Below are positions 32,438 through 40,706 of a DNA stretch of 43,500 bases, one piece after another. Source of the DNA: Chloroflexota bacterium (GTDB lineage: Bacteria > Chloroflexota > Dehalococcoidia > Lucifugimonadales > UBA3495). The notes under the pieces are model-generated. The model made no database searches. It worked only from the letters and a program-made list of their open reading frames with translations, and was not told the DNA's origin. Position numbers and translations under genes: made by a program. How positions within the stretch are numbered: the stretch's first letter is position 1; every line of letters starts with the position of its first letter. Location: contig PAJQ01000004.1 in NCBI GenBank assembly GCA_002710215.1, positions 1 to 43,500 of the forward strand, written 5' to 3'.

Positions 32438-33628
32438 ATGGGGAAAGTACTGGCACTCGTGGGGTTGGCAGCCCTTTTGATGCTTCTAGCCTGCAGCGCG
32501 AGCAACAGCCGGGAGGCAATCGTCGTGTCGAAACCGGTGGTAAATCAGGATGACGGCGGGTTTTCCAGCTTGGTGGAGATGGCAGCTGCCCCGCAGGCCT
32601 CGGCCGGGGCCGAGAGAGAAGTGATCGTAGAAAGAGAGGTAGTCAGGGACGTGATGAAGACAACGGACGCGGAATCTTCTATCGGTTCATCCGTAGCCTT
32701 GGAAACCGCTCAGCGGAAAGTTATATCCACCGCGTCACTTTTCTTAGAAGTAGAATTCGTGGAAGCGGCTACCGCCCAAGTGCGCGATATAGCCGATAGC
32801 CTGGGAGGGTTCGTGGAAAACCTGAACATCTCCGGGGACGAGGAAGGCCGGCATGGGAGTATGACCGTTCGAGTGCCCCAAGCCCAGTTTTCTCCGGCTG
32901 TGGACCGCATCGAGTCGGTGGGCAAGGTGCGAAGCAAGAACCTGGGATCCGAGGACGTGTCCGAGAGGTTCATCGACTTGCAAGCCCGTTTGAAAAGCTC
33001 TCTCCGGGAAGAAGAGAGCCTGTTATCTCTGCTGGGAAGGACCACCACCGTGAGCGAAGTCTTGGCCATCGAGCGGGAACTCACCAGAGTCAGGTCGAGC
33101 ATCGAGCGATTCCAGGGTCAGTTGAACTTCCTGGAGCGTAGGATCGACTTGGCTACGATCACCGTGTCCTTGGTGTCCCCGGAAAAGAGATCTGGCGAGC
33201 CGCCTTCGGCTTCTTTGCGCATCGAGGTTAATGGTGTTACCGAACATGTCGATGCGGTCAAGTCTTTGGTGACTTCATCCGAGGGGGTGGTGGACTCGGT
33301 TCTGGTGTCGCTGCACAACGGAAAGGAGAGTGCGGTTCTAACCGTTCACGTGTTCTCGGACGACTTCAACTCGACTGTGAAATTCTTGGAAGACCAAGGC
33401 AGGGTGCGCAGTAAGGATATTCAAGAGGGAAAACCGGGAGACGATGGCGCGGCGTCCCCGGAAGAAAAGCCCAGAGCCAGAATCGACCTGACATTTGTCG
33501 AGGACAGCAACTCGGTCAATATAGGCTTGATGGTGGCCATTGCCGCGCCCATCGGCGCCTTGGCTCTGGGAGTGATTCTGGGGATCGGGTTCTTTGGCGT
33601 TTACCGCCGAGGCAGCCGGACTTCTTAA
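32438..33628 (+). CDS. DUF4349 domain lipoprotein with C-terminal membrane anchor
   Basis: The 396-residue protein has a lipoprotein signal (hydrophobic stretch ending LLMLLACSASN, lipobox LLAC), a low-complexity region, then the DUF4349 domain: ISTASLFLEVEFVEAATAQVRDIADSLGGFVENLNIS, GSMTVRVPQAQFSPAVDRIESVGKVRSKNLGSEDVSERFIDLQARLKSSLREEESLLSLLGRTTTVSEVLAIERELTRVRSSIERFQGQLNFLERRIDLATITVSL. The middle helical part (about 175-240) is coiled-coil-like. A C-terminal TM (GLMVAIAAPIGALALGVILGIGFFGVYRR) follows. Function is unknown; DUF4349 proteins are envelope-anchored. An apparent second TM is unusual next to a lipobox, so one of the two anchors may not be used. Followed by two hairpins and the convergent ilvB. 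Confidence 0.9.
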   Translation: MGKVLALVGLAALLMLLACSASNSREAIVVSKPVVNQDDGGFSSLVEMAAAPQASAGAEREVIVEREVVRDVMKTTDAESSIGSSVALETAQRKVISTASLFLEVEFVEAATAQVRDIADSLGGFVENLNISGDEEGRHGSMTVRVPQAQFSPAVDRIESVGKVRSKNLGSEDVSERFIDLQARLKSSLREEESLLSLLGRTTTVSEVLAIERELTRVRSSIERFQGQLNFLERRIDLATITVSLVSPEKRSGEPPSASLRIEVNGVTEHVDAVKSLVTSSEGVVDSVLVSLHNGKESAVLTVHVFSDDFNSTVKFLEDQGRVRSKDIQEGKPGDDGAASPEEKPRARIDLTFVEDSNSVNIGLMVAIAAPIGALALGVILGIGFFGVYRRGSRTS

Positions 33629-33639
33629 CTCCGGCTGCC
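33611..33639. terminator. Hairpin overlapping the stop of the DUF4349 gene
   Basis: GGCAGCCGGA (33611-33620) and TCCGGCTGCC (33630-33639) form a perfect 10-bp stem around the stop codon. No direct T-run follows, so it may act with the second hairpin at 33674-33700. Confidence 0.55.
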
Positions 33640-33673
33640 CCATACTCCAGGATATTTTGTCTTCACCGAGTTG

Positions 33674-33700
33674 GCGCCGCGGATACTTGGTCCGCGGCGC
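33674..33700. terminator. 10-bp-stem hairpin between convergent DUF4349 and ilvB genes
   Basis: GCGCCGCGGA (33674-33683) and TCCGCGGCGC (33691-33700) pair perfectly around a 7-base loop. It lies in the convergent gap and can end transcription from both sides, though no T-run is adjacent. Confidence 0.6.
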
Positions 33701-33724
33701 TACCGCTATCTAGTGCTGCTGCTG

Positions 33725-35425
33725 TCAGGCGTTTTGCGTTAGAGGGTCTTCCAGAGTGTCGGCCAGGGACCCGCCCGGCGGCACCATGGGATAGAGGTTG
33801 GTGGTGGAATCCACGACGAACTCGATCAAGAATGGCCCGTCGTGGTCCTGGGCCCGGCGCAACGCCGGCATCACGTCCTCCCGATCCTCCACCCGTAACG
33901 CCTCAATACCGTATGCCTGGGCCAACTTGACATAATCGGGGCCCGGTATCGGCACCGCTTTGAGGTGGTTTTGGAAAAACATTTCCTGCCACTGGCGTAC
34001 CATTCCCAAGTAACCATTGTTGAACACCGCGATCTTTACCGGTAGCTTCTCTTCAGTTACCGTGGCCAACTCTTGCAGAGTCATCTGGAACCCGCCGTCT
34101 CCCGCTATGCTCCAAACCGGCGCGCTGGGCCGCCCAGCCTGCACTCCCATGGCAGCGGGCAGTTCGTAGCCCATAGTGCCCAAACCTCCCGACGAAACGA
34201 AGGAATTGCAGCGGTCGAAGAATAGGAACTGGGCCGCCCACATCTGGTGCTGGCCCACCCCGGTGACCACGACGGTCTCAGGGTTTTCCTGGATCAGCTC
34301 GTTCAAGTCTCGGAGAACGTGCTGAGCTTGGAGTTTATCGCTGTTGGGGATGGCCAAAGAGGGATGGTCTCGTTTCATTCCTTCGATGTGGCCTACCCAG
34401 TTGGGCCGTTCCTTCCCCTTTACCAGGGGCAACAAGGCTTGCAAGACCGTCTTGGCGTCGCCCACCAGCGGTACTTCCACTGGCACGTTTCGGCCTACTT
34501 GGGAGGCCTCAATGTCCAAGTGGATGATACGGGCATGAGGGGCGAAAGTTGAAGCTTTGCCGGTAACACGGTCGTCGAATCGCATGGCCAGGCCCACGAT
34601 CACGTCGGCCTGGTCTACCGCCAGGTTGGCCCAATACATGCCGTGCATTCCCAACATTCCCAAGTTCAGGGGGTGGTTCCCAGGGAAACCGCTCAGGCCC
34701 AACAACGTTGTAATCACCGGGATACCCGTGGTTTCGGCCAGGGTTTGAACCTCCGCTGAAGCCCCGGAGGCGATGATACCGTGACCGCTGATAATCACCG
34801 GCCTCTCGGCGTCGTTGATCAATCGGGCTGCCTGTTGAATCCCTTCCAGGGTTTCGTCGGATAGGGGCGGTCTTTCGTTTGTCGAGGCTTCAGGGAACTC
34901 GACTTCCGCTTCTTCCAGTTGAACGTCCCTTGGAACGTCGACCAAAACCGGCCCCGGCCGGCCTTCGCGGGCGACCTGGAAGGCCTCCCGCATGACGTTG
35001 GGCAGGTCCCGGGCGGTCATAACCATGAAGGTTGCCTTGGTGCAAGGAGAGACGATGGCGCAGGTGTCGCACTCTTGGAAAGCCTCGGAGCCTAGGGAGG
35101 GGCGGGCAACCTGTCCTGTGATGGCCACCATGGGGACCGAATCGGCCTTGGCAGCCATGATGCCGGTGACCAGATTTGTTGCCCCTGGTCCCGATGTGGC
35201 AACGCAGACCCCAACCTTCCCGGTGACCCGTGCATAGCCGTCGGCGGCGTGAGCGGCAGCCTGCTCGTGGCGAACCAGAATGTGTCGAAGTTGGGGATAA
35301 CCCCAGAGGGCATCGTAAAAGGGGAGAATCGCCCCACCGGGGTGGCCGAATATCACCTCTACCCCTTCCCGCAGTAGGCTTTCGCATATGATTGCCGAAC
35401 CCTTGATTTTCAAAGGGGCCTCCAA
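33725..35425 (-). CDS. ilvB: Acetolactate synthase large subunit
   Basis: The 566-residue ThDP enzyme makes acetolactate or acetohydroxybutyrate, the first committed step of Val/Leu/Ile synthesis. Motifs: EVIFGHPGGAILPFYDAL, HILVRHEQAAAHAADGYARVTGKVGVCVATSGPGATNLVTGI with the catalytic Glu, QVARPSLGSEAFQECDTCAIVSPCTKATFMV, and the cofactor motif GDGGFQMTLQELATVTEEKLPVKIAVFNNGYLGMVRQWQEMFF. It is close to the standard IlvB in length. A T-box leader with a strong promoter lies upstream (35583-35896), which supports amino-acid-starvation control. No ilvN, ilvC or leu genes are adjacent; the next gene is convergent. The start is TTG 35425; an in-frame TTG at 35413 has GGAGG five bases before it and may be the true one. 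Confidence 0.96.
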   Translation of the reverse strand: MEAPLKIKGSAIICESLLREGVEVIFGHPGGAILPFYDALWGYPQLRHILVRHEQAAAHAADGYARVTGKVGVCVATSGPGATNLVTGIMAAKADSVPMVAITGQVARPSLGSEAFQECDTCAIVSPCTKATFMVMTARDLPNVMREAFQVAREGRPGPVLVDVPRDVQLEEAEVEFPEASTNERPPLSDETLEGIQQAARLINDAERPVIISGHGIIASGASAEVQTLAETTGIPVITTLLGLSGFPGNHPLNLGMLGMHGMYWANLAVDQADVIVGLAMRFDDRVTGKASTFAPHARIIHLDIEASQVGRNVPVEVPLVGDAKTVLQALLPLVKGKERPNWVGHIEGMKRDHPSLAIPNSDKLQAQHVLRDLNELIQENPETVVVTGVGQHQMWAAQFLFFDRCNSFVSSGGLGTMGYELPAAMGVQAGRPSAPVWSIAGDGGFQMTLQELATVTEEKLPVKIAVFNNGYLGMVRQWQEMFFQNHLKAVPIPGPDYVKLAQAYGIEALRVEDREDVMPALRRAQDHDGPFLIEFVVDSTTNLYPMVPPGGSLADTLEDPLTQNA

Positions 35426-35582
35426 AAGACGCGCTGTCCTTGGCTAGTGCAGTTTAATCCTCTATCGTGTCCGTCGCTCGCGTCCATCGCTACTTATTCC
35501 ACCGGTTTTTGATACCAGGTCAAGCCCTTGTCTTTTGAGCCGATGCCAGTCAACCGAAACTTGACGCCCAGGTTTTCCGAAC

Positions 35583-35861
35583 ATAAAAAAGCCCCGGCCC
35601 TGATAGGGACGGGACGAAATGTCGCCCGCGGTACCACCCTAATTGCCCCGGCTAACCGGGACCTCTCATTTAGGACACTAACATGTCCCACCGCTTCTAA
35701 CGGGCGGCGATTCCGGCCTGGCTTACGCTCCCTCACCCGTGGGTGGGGGGTTCAGCTGGCAGCTCCGGAGGGATATTCGGTGAAGATCGATGCGCCTGCT
35801 TCCACCGTACCAGGCTCGCTATCCACCTACCCTTACCTACTCGTCTCCATCTCAGCTATTA
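35583..35861 (-). promoter_or_regulatory. T-box riboswitch (probable Ile specifier) upstream of ilvB
   Basis: On the minus strand the leader has the Stem I motif gagatggagacgagtagg, an apical region agcgagcc...gcaggc, the specifier context gaatATCcctccgg, and the diagnostic T-box sequence AGGGTGGTACCGCG at 35627-35640. It ends in a terminator stem and run of six T. The codon ATC at 35774-35772, in the usual GAA-NNN place, means Ile-tRNA(GAU). Uncharged tRNA(Ile) would pair with it and, through its NCCA end, with TGG of the T-box, favouring antitermination and ilvB expression. The T-box call is firm; the specifier was read by eye. Confidence 0.9.
35585..35611 (-). terminator. Intrinsic terminator of the T-box leader
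   Basis: On the minus strand CCCGTCCCT-ATC-AGGGCCGGGG forms a hairpin followed by TTTTTT (35590-35585). It is mutually exclusive with the antiterminator containing the T-box sequence. Confidence 0.85.
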
Positions 35862-35867
35862 TCGAAA

Positions 35868-35896
35868 ATCGTACCATTTGGAGGGCTAACTGTCAA
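35868..35896 (-). promoter_or_regulatory. Promoter of the T-box/ilvB transcript
   Basis: TTGACA (35896-35891) and TACGAT (35873-35868) on the minus strand are separated by 17 bases. Transcription would start near 35861, at the 5' edge of Stem I. Confidence 0.75.
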
Positions 35897-35943
35897 ATAA
35901 CCCAATCGACTAAGATGGCAATGGTCTAGACACCTTCAAGACC

Positions 35944-37140
35944 TTAATCGTCGTTGCTAGAGAGCGCAATGCCGAGCCACCAATGACGTCCCCTGGCCTT
36001 CCGTTGACGAACGAAGCCCATCTCCGAAAGGTTCATGCCGAAGTCCCGCTGGCGGAGTGGTTGCTGATCGTTCTCGTCGCACCACCTCAAGAAGGCGATG
36101 TACAACGCACGGGCCGTGGCTGCGTGCCCGTCGGCGGTCTCACAGCATTCTTCTACGAACCGGCTGATCAAGAGGTTCACGTTCACCGGCGGACGCGGCT
36201 CCGGTTTCCCGGCAGCGTTATCCTGGGGTTCGCCGCCGCCGTTCTCGCCGACTGCATCTTCCTCCAACGGGTTCTCTTGTATTTCGCTGTACGGTCCCTG
36301 GGTGGCCTCGTCCTCGCCCCCAGTTTGTTCCGCGAAGACATCCTCCACCCGCCCGGCCTCACTGGTTTCCTGGGTTGAAACCGACCCATTGATTTGAACG
36401 CCGGAGTCAATCTGGTCCTTCAAGGCGAAGGGTAGATCGATTGACACAGGCAACGAAGAACCCGGATCCGAGTCGACGAAATCTTCTTCCAGCAGGATCG
36501 GAGCTTTGGGTGGGGATTCATCGCCGGGGGCGGCTTTCCCGTTGGCCACGGCGAGTTTGGCTTTGGTTGGGGTGGCCTGCGGCGATTGCGACGAGGACGA
36601 CATCAACCAGTCTTGCTGCGCCGCCGGCCCAGTTAGCCAATTTTCCAGGGCCCAGCGATGGCGGGGCTCCAGGCCTACGCCCAGGCTATTCGCCAATCGG
36701 TCCATGAAGTTGGAAAGACACGCGATTAAAACAACGTCCAGGATCTGAGACTCTTCTAGGCCGGCGTCCCGAAGCTGTTCCACGTCGTTTTTGGTCAGGG
36801 CGCTGGGGACCTGGGTAACTTGCACCGCAAAGTCCAATATACGGCGGTCGGTGGAAGACAGAGGGGCCTGGGTATAATCCGAAAGAAAATGGCTGGCCAT
36901 TTCCAGGTCTTGCGAGTGGCGGCGGAGGAAGCCCGCATGGGTCATTGCCCCATACCGGCATCTGTTGGCCACCGAAACAACCGTGGCGATCGCCTCTTCC
37001 TGGACTCGGCTCAAGCCCGAGTTTCCGAATGAGAGGACCTCGTTCAGGCGTTTCACCGCGTCCAGCGCTTCGGGTTTTAGGGACATCGCCTGGAAAATCG
37101 CGGGCACGTCCGGTAGTTCCGACTCTTCTATCCAAGCCAT
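35944..37140 (-). CDS. AhpD-like (peroxidase-related) domain fused to a winged-helix-like C-terminal domain
   Basis: The protein of about 398 residues has three parts. Residues 1-175 resemble AhpD/carboxymuconolactone decarboxylase peroxidase-related proteins: VLSFGNSGLSRVQEEAIATVVSVANRCRYGAMTHAGFLRRHSQD, then LDFAVQVTQVPSALTKNDVEQLRDAGLEESQILDVVLIACLSNFMDRLANSLG. The redox motif CxxC is broken: C61-R-Y-G64, with H68 kept. Residues 176-320 form a low-complexity acidic linker. Residues 322-398 (RFVEECCETADGHAATARALYIAFLRWCDENDQQPLRQRDFGMNLSEMGFVRQRKARGRHWWLGIAL) resemble the winged-helix C-terminal domain of phage and plasmid primases/D5-like proteins. This combination I do not recognise. ATG 37140 is chosen for the GGGA six bases before it; ATG 37152 is in frame. 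Function unknown; DNA binding plus a non-redox AhpD-like fold is inference. Confidence 0.75.
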   Translation of the reverse strand: MAWIEESELPDVPAIFQAMSLKPEALDAVKRLNEVLSFGNSGLSRVQEEAIATVVSVANRCRYGAMTHAGFLRRHSQDLEMASHFLSDYTQAPLSSTDRRILDFAVQVTQVPSALTKNDVEQLRDAGLEESQILDVVLIACLSNFMDRLANSLGVGLEPRHRWALENWLTGPAAQQDWLMSSSSQSPQATPTKAKLAVANGKAAPGDESPPKAPILLEEDFVDSDPGSSLPVSIDLPFALKDQIDSGVQINGSVSTQETSEAGRVEDVFAEQTGGEDEATQGPYSEIQENPLEEDAVGENGGGEPQDNAAGKPEPRPPVNVNLLISRFVEECCETADGHAATARALYIAFLRWCDENDQQPLRQRDFGMNLSEMGFVRQRKARGRHWWLGIALSSNDD

Positions 37141-37449
37141 ATCAATTCCCATATGCCGGGACTGGGGCCGCGCGATGTGCCGCCTTAAGAACGCCGTTCC
37201 CGGTGCTGCGGTGTAACTCTTTCCCCGATGCCAGTTGAGGGGGAATCGACCGGCCTCGGCCACATGGTATTAGCTGCCAGCCATATTCCCATACTAGGAC
37301 CTGGTCATCTTGTGTCAAGCCGCCGTTGTGACCCACATGGTTTTCCCTGATTAATCGAGGGCGAGAACGGGCAAACCGCCCTACGAACGGGGCGAGAGTT
37401 TTCTATCGCCAGAAGTTGTTGTGGTAGTATGATTTACTGAGGTAGACGA
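37141..37449. other. Divergent intergenic region upstream of the AhpD-like fusion and a membrane protein gene
   Basis: About 310 bp between two divergent genes. No gene, hairpin of note or strong promoter is visible. Confidence 0.4.
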
Positions 37450-38046
37450 TTGAATGGATCCCAGCCGCAAGACAGCTATATTACCCGCGTTAGACACGTG
37501 GCAATGTTGCCCGGTGAAAAGCTGACCCACTTCTTCTCCCCGGCCACGGGCTTTTCCCAAGAGCCTCCGGTTAACGGGCATGTGCTGGTCACCACCAGCC
37601 AGAGGATTCTGGCCTTCTCCAATGAGGACGGGAATGACGAGACCCATATCGTGCCCGTGGAGGAACTGAGCGGCGTGGTGGTTAAGACCGTTTCCCGTAA
37701 CTCGGGGTCGTTGCTTCAGGGGATCCTCCTGGTGGCGGGCGGTTTATTTGTCTACGTGATCGCCGCGTTTTGGCTTGCCGGGCGGGTCGAATTACCAAAC
37801 CTGCCCATCATAAATATGGACCTGGGGGCTGTCGGGGTCTTGATAGCCATCTTTGCCGGCGTCTTGCTCATCTGGAATTTCTACCGAAGCAATGAGTCTG
37901 GCTCGGTGACCTTCCAAGGAACGAACTGGGTGTTCAGCTTCCCGTACGAGAGTGAGGGGGCCAGGGAACAAGTCTATCGAATGGTGAATACGGTGTTCGT
38001 TGCCCGCCGGTCGGTTAACGGCGCTCCGCGGGTGACCCTTGAATGA
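37450..38046 (+). CDS. Hypothetical two-TM membrane protein with bacterial-PH-like flanks
   Basis: The 198-residue protein starts with a soluble part (TRVRHVAMLPGEKLTHFFSPATGFS, VLVTTSQRILAFSNEDG) reminiscent of bacterial PH-like domains that begin with a GEK(L)..F pattern and a TTQRILAF strand. Two hydrophobic segments follow (residues 92-114 and 125-146), then a soluble tail FQGTNWVFSFPYESEGAREQVYRMVNTVF. Topology predicts two TM helices with N- and C-termini on the same side. Start TTG 37450, with GAGGT eight bases upstream. No function is known. It is transcribed towards tsaD's end (convergent), 46 bp away. Confidence 0.7.
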   Translation: MNGSQPQDSYITRVRHVAMLPGEKLTHFFSPATGFSQEPPVNGHVLVTTSQRILAFSNEDGNDETHIVPVEELSGVVVKTVSRNSGSLLQGILLVAGGLFVYVIAAFWLAGRVELPNLPIINMDLGAVGVLIAIFAGVLLIWNFYRSNESGSVTFQGTNWVFSFPYESEGAREQVYRMVNTVFVARRSVNGAPRVTLE

Positions 38047-38092
38047 TTCTTTGCACGAATCAGCGCTACCAATATGGGATTTATCGGGGAAG

Positions 38093-39130
38093 TTAACCCA
38101 GGGATAGGCCGGGGTCGATGTCCAACTCCAACCCGTACTGCTGGCCGCGTTGGTACTGGTAGTAGGCGCAAGCGGCGATCATCGCCCCATTATCCGTGCA
38201 CAATATCGGGGGCGGGATAATCACCGGCAGAGGCGAGCGCTTGATTATTTCTTGGCGCAACCGCGTGTTGGCGGTGACTCCGCCGCCCAGGACCAGTCCC
38301 TTGGCATGGTAACGCTTCGCGGCGTCCACCAACTTGGCGGAGATCACGTCCACCACCGACTCTTGGAAAGCCGCGGCCATCTCCCGCACCAACCGTGCCA
38401 ATTCTTGTTTCTCCAGATCCTTGCTTCCCGGCGGATAGACCCCTTTAGCTTGGGCTAGATGGAGCAGGGCCGTTTTCAACCCGCTGAAGCTGAAATCCAA
38501 GGTATCCCTCATCCAAGCCCGTGGAAGCCGTTCTTCGCCGTCAGCTCCTTCGGCCACCCTCTGGATCTCCGGTCCTCCGGGAAAACCCAAACCCAGGATA
38601 CGGGCTGCTTTGTCGAAAGCTTCGCCGGCAGCATCGTCCCGGGTCCTACCCAGCAGTTTGTACGTGCCGTGACCTTCCATCAAAAGCAGATCGGTATGTC
38701 CTCCCGAAGCGACCAAACAAAGCAGAGGGAATCCGGGATCTTCCCCCGGGTTATGCTCAGTGAGCCAGGCGGCGTAGATGTGCCCTTCAAGGTGATTGAC
38801 TCCCATCAAAGGCACGCCGAGAGAGTAGGAGATTGCTTTGGCGGTGTTCAGCCCGGTGATCAGAGAACCGCCCAGTCCGGGCCCGTGGGTTACCGCTACC
38901 ACGTCCACCTCATCCAGGGCCATGCCGCAATCGGCCACCGCTTTTTCAACCACCGGTACAATGTCCCTGACATGCTGGCGCGAAGCCACCTCTGGAACTA
39001 CACCGCCGTAAACGGAGTGAAGTTCCACTTGAGAAGAGATGACGTTGGAATTCAGCAGCCGGCCATCTTCAACAACGCCAGCTGCGGTTTCATCGCAAGA
39101 AGTTTCGATACCAAGGATCTTCAAGCCCAT
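38093..39130 (-). CDS. tsaD: tRNA N6-adenosine threonylcarbamoyltransferase TsaD
   Basis: TsaD (YgjD/Kae1) transfers threonylcarbamoyl to A37 of ANN-decoding tRNAs with TsaB and TsaE. The 345-residue protein has the ASKHA ATPase fold: GIETSCDETAAGVVEDGRLLNSNVISSQVELHSVYGGVVPEVASRQHVRDIVPVV at the N-terminus, the metal-binding HLEGHIYAAWL (HxxxH), LVASGGHTDLLLMEG, AAGEAFDKAARILGLGFPGG, and the C-terminal LGGGVTANTRLRQEI. Length is normal. No tsaB or tsaE is adjacent. It is divergent from the CorC gene and convergent with the two-TM gene. mtaB in this window acts on the product. Confidence 0.97.
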   Translation of the reverse strand: MGLKILGIETSCDETAAGVVEDGRLLNSNVISSQVELHSVYGGVVPEVASRQHVRDIVPVVEKAVADCGMALDEVDVVAVTHGPGLGGSLITGLNTAKAISYSLGVPLMGVNHLEGHIYAAWLTEHNPGEDPGFPLLCLVASGGHTDLLLMEGHGTYKLLGRTRDDAAGEAFDKAARILGLGFPGGPEIQRVAEGADGEERLPRAWMRDTLDFSFSGLKTALLHLAQAKGVYPPGSKDLEKQELARLVREMAAAFQESVVDVISAKLVDAAKRYHAKGLVLGGGVTANTRLRQEIIKRSPLPVIIPPPILCTDNGAMIAACAYYQYQRGQQYGLELDIDPGLSLG

Positions 39131-39251
39131 TATTCCGGAACCAAAATATGAGATCTACCGAGGCTGGGAACCAGGCGCAAATGTTGTGACATAAACAAAT
39201 GGCTACTTTTGCGCAAGGCCAATCATAGGTGGGGGCAGGGTCACCGTCAAC

Positions 39252-39287
39252 TTTACACCAATTTGGGCCGATGCTATCATCGTGATA
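39252..39287 (+). promoter_or_regulatory. Promoter of the CorC/HlyC-type gene with an overlapping inverted repeat
   Basis: TTTACA (39252-39257) and TATCAT (39275-39280) are separated by 17 bases. The palindrome TATCAtcgTGATA (39275-39287) overlaps the -10 box and could be an operator. The gene starts 55 bp later. Confidence 0.6.
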
Positions 39288-39341
39288 CAAGCCATCGCTT
39301 TCCATGATACTTGGTGAGCTTGCGGAGGAATCGGCCAACAA

Positions 39342-40706
39342 ATGGTAGAACCGCCATTAGCACTAGGCACATCTGGATTTTACGTTCTCGCCGCAGCGGC
39401 ACCGGCGGTCAGCCTGGGCATTTCCGGCTTGTATCTTCAGATAATTGTAATCGTGGTGTGTATCGGTCTGGTGGCCTTTTTCAGCAGCGCCGAGGCCAGC
39501 CTTATATCGGTCAATAAGCTCAGGATCAGGTACCTTGCGGAGCAAGGGAATCGGTCTGCCCGGGTTGTCACCCGAGTGTTGGAGCACCACGAAAAATTCT
39601 TCGCGACCATCCTCCTTACCGAGAACGCCTTCATAATTTTCGCATCTTCCTTGGGAACGGCTCTGGCGATCAATCTGGCGGGCGGAAACCCGGCCCTGGT
39701 TCTAATCGCTCCGTTGGTCATGACCGTGGTCATCGTGACATTCGGTGAAATTACCCCCAAAACTCTGGCGGCCGGAGCGGCGGAGCGATGGTCTCTGATC
39801 GTAGCTAGGCCCATCAGCGTAATCATGTACTTGGAGACGTCCGTCATATACCTGTTTACCCTACTGCCTCGCTGGCTGGCCAAAATGATGGGGAAAGAAC
39901 AGGGCATTTGGGCATCGTCGGTTACCGAAGGGGAGTTGCGGATGCTCATAGACATCAGTAAGACGGAGGGCGCCGTGGCGGAGGGTGAGGCTGCTCTGCT
40001 GGAGAAGGTGTTCAGCTTTGGCGACCGCCAGATGCGGGAGATCATGACCCCCCGGCCGGAATTTGTGATGGTAGAGCGCGGTTCTAACCTGGAGGAATTT
40101 TTGCTTGTGTACTCCGAGCACAACCACACCCGTTTCCCGGTTTACGATGATTCGATGGAGAACGTGGTGGGTGTGCTTTCCAGTAAAGACGTCCTTCTGG
40201 CCCTGGGGCAGAACAAGCTTACGTCCCAGGACAGCGTAACGGAAATCCGCCGCCCGGCGTTTTTTGTTCCAGAGACCAAAACCGTCAGCAGCACCTATAG
40301 CGAGATGCAGCAAGGAGGCTACGGGCTGGTCTTGATGGTCGATGAATTCGGGGGAATCGCCGGCCTGGCAACGGTGAAGCAGCTTCTAGAGGTCATCGTG
40401 GGCCAGGTTACCATGGAGGACGATGAATCAGGGGAGTCCTATATCCCGGTGGATGAAAATACTTACCGGCTTGATGCCGGGGTGGCCATCTCGGAGATAA
40501 ATGAAGAGTTGAATCTGGGTCTGCCCGAAGGGGAGTATCAGACGGTCGCGGGGTTTATCTTGGACGATCTGGGGCGCATTCCAGAAGAAGGCGACGTGGT
40601 GGAGTTTGAAAATCTGAGGTTGACCGTTAAAGAGATGAGCGGAGTCAGGATTGAAACGGTCGAGCTAAGTCGGACTGTTATCGAGGCGGACGGAGCGGCT
40701 TCGTGA
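39342..40706 (+). CDS. CNNM/CBS/CorC-type membrane transporter (HlyC/CorC family)
   Basis: The 454-residue protein has the family order: an N-terminal membrane domain with three to four hydrophobic segments (DUF21/CNNM: IIVIVVCIGLVAFFSSAEASLISVNKLRIRYLAEQGNRSARVV, ENAFIIFASSLGTALAINL, LIAPLVMTVVIVTFGEITPKTLA), then two CBS domains (DRQMREIMTPRPEFVMVERGSNLEEFLLVYSEHNHTRFPVYDDSMENVVGVLSSKDV and later), and a CorC_HlyC C-terminal domain (DENTYRLDAGVAISEINEELNLGLPEGEYQTVAGFILDDLGRIPEEGDVVEFENLRLTVKEMSG). Members are linked to Mg2+/Co2+ efflux or Na+-driven transport. Start ATG 39342, with GGAGGAA upstream. The stop overlaps the next gene by four bases. Confidence 0.94.
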   Translation: MVEPPLALGTSGFYVLAAAAPAVSLGISGLYLQIIVIVVCIGLVAFFSSAEASLISVNKLRIRYLAEQGNRSARVVTRVLEHHEKFFATILLTENAFIIFASSLGTALAINLAGGNPALVLIAPLVMTVVIVTFGEITPKTLAAGAAERWSLIVARPISVIMYLETSVIYLFTLLPRWLAKMMGKEQGIWASSVTEGELRMLIDISKTEGAVAEGEAALLEKVFSFGDRQMREIMTPRPEFVMVERGSNLEEFLLVYSEHNHTRFPVYDDSMENVVGVLSSKDVLLALGQNKLTSQDSVTEIRRPAFFVPETKTVSSTYSEMQQGGYGLVLMVDEFGGIAGLATVKQLLEVIVGQVTMEDDESGESYIPVDENTYRLDAGVAISEINEELNLGLPEGEYQTVAGFILDDLGRIPEEGDVVEFENLRLTVKEMSGVRIETVELSRTVIEADGAAS

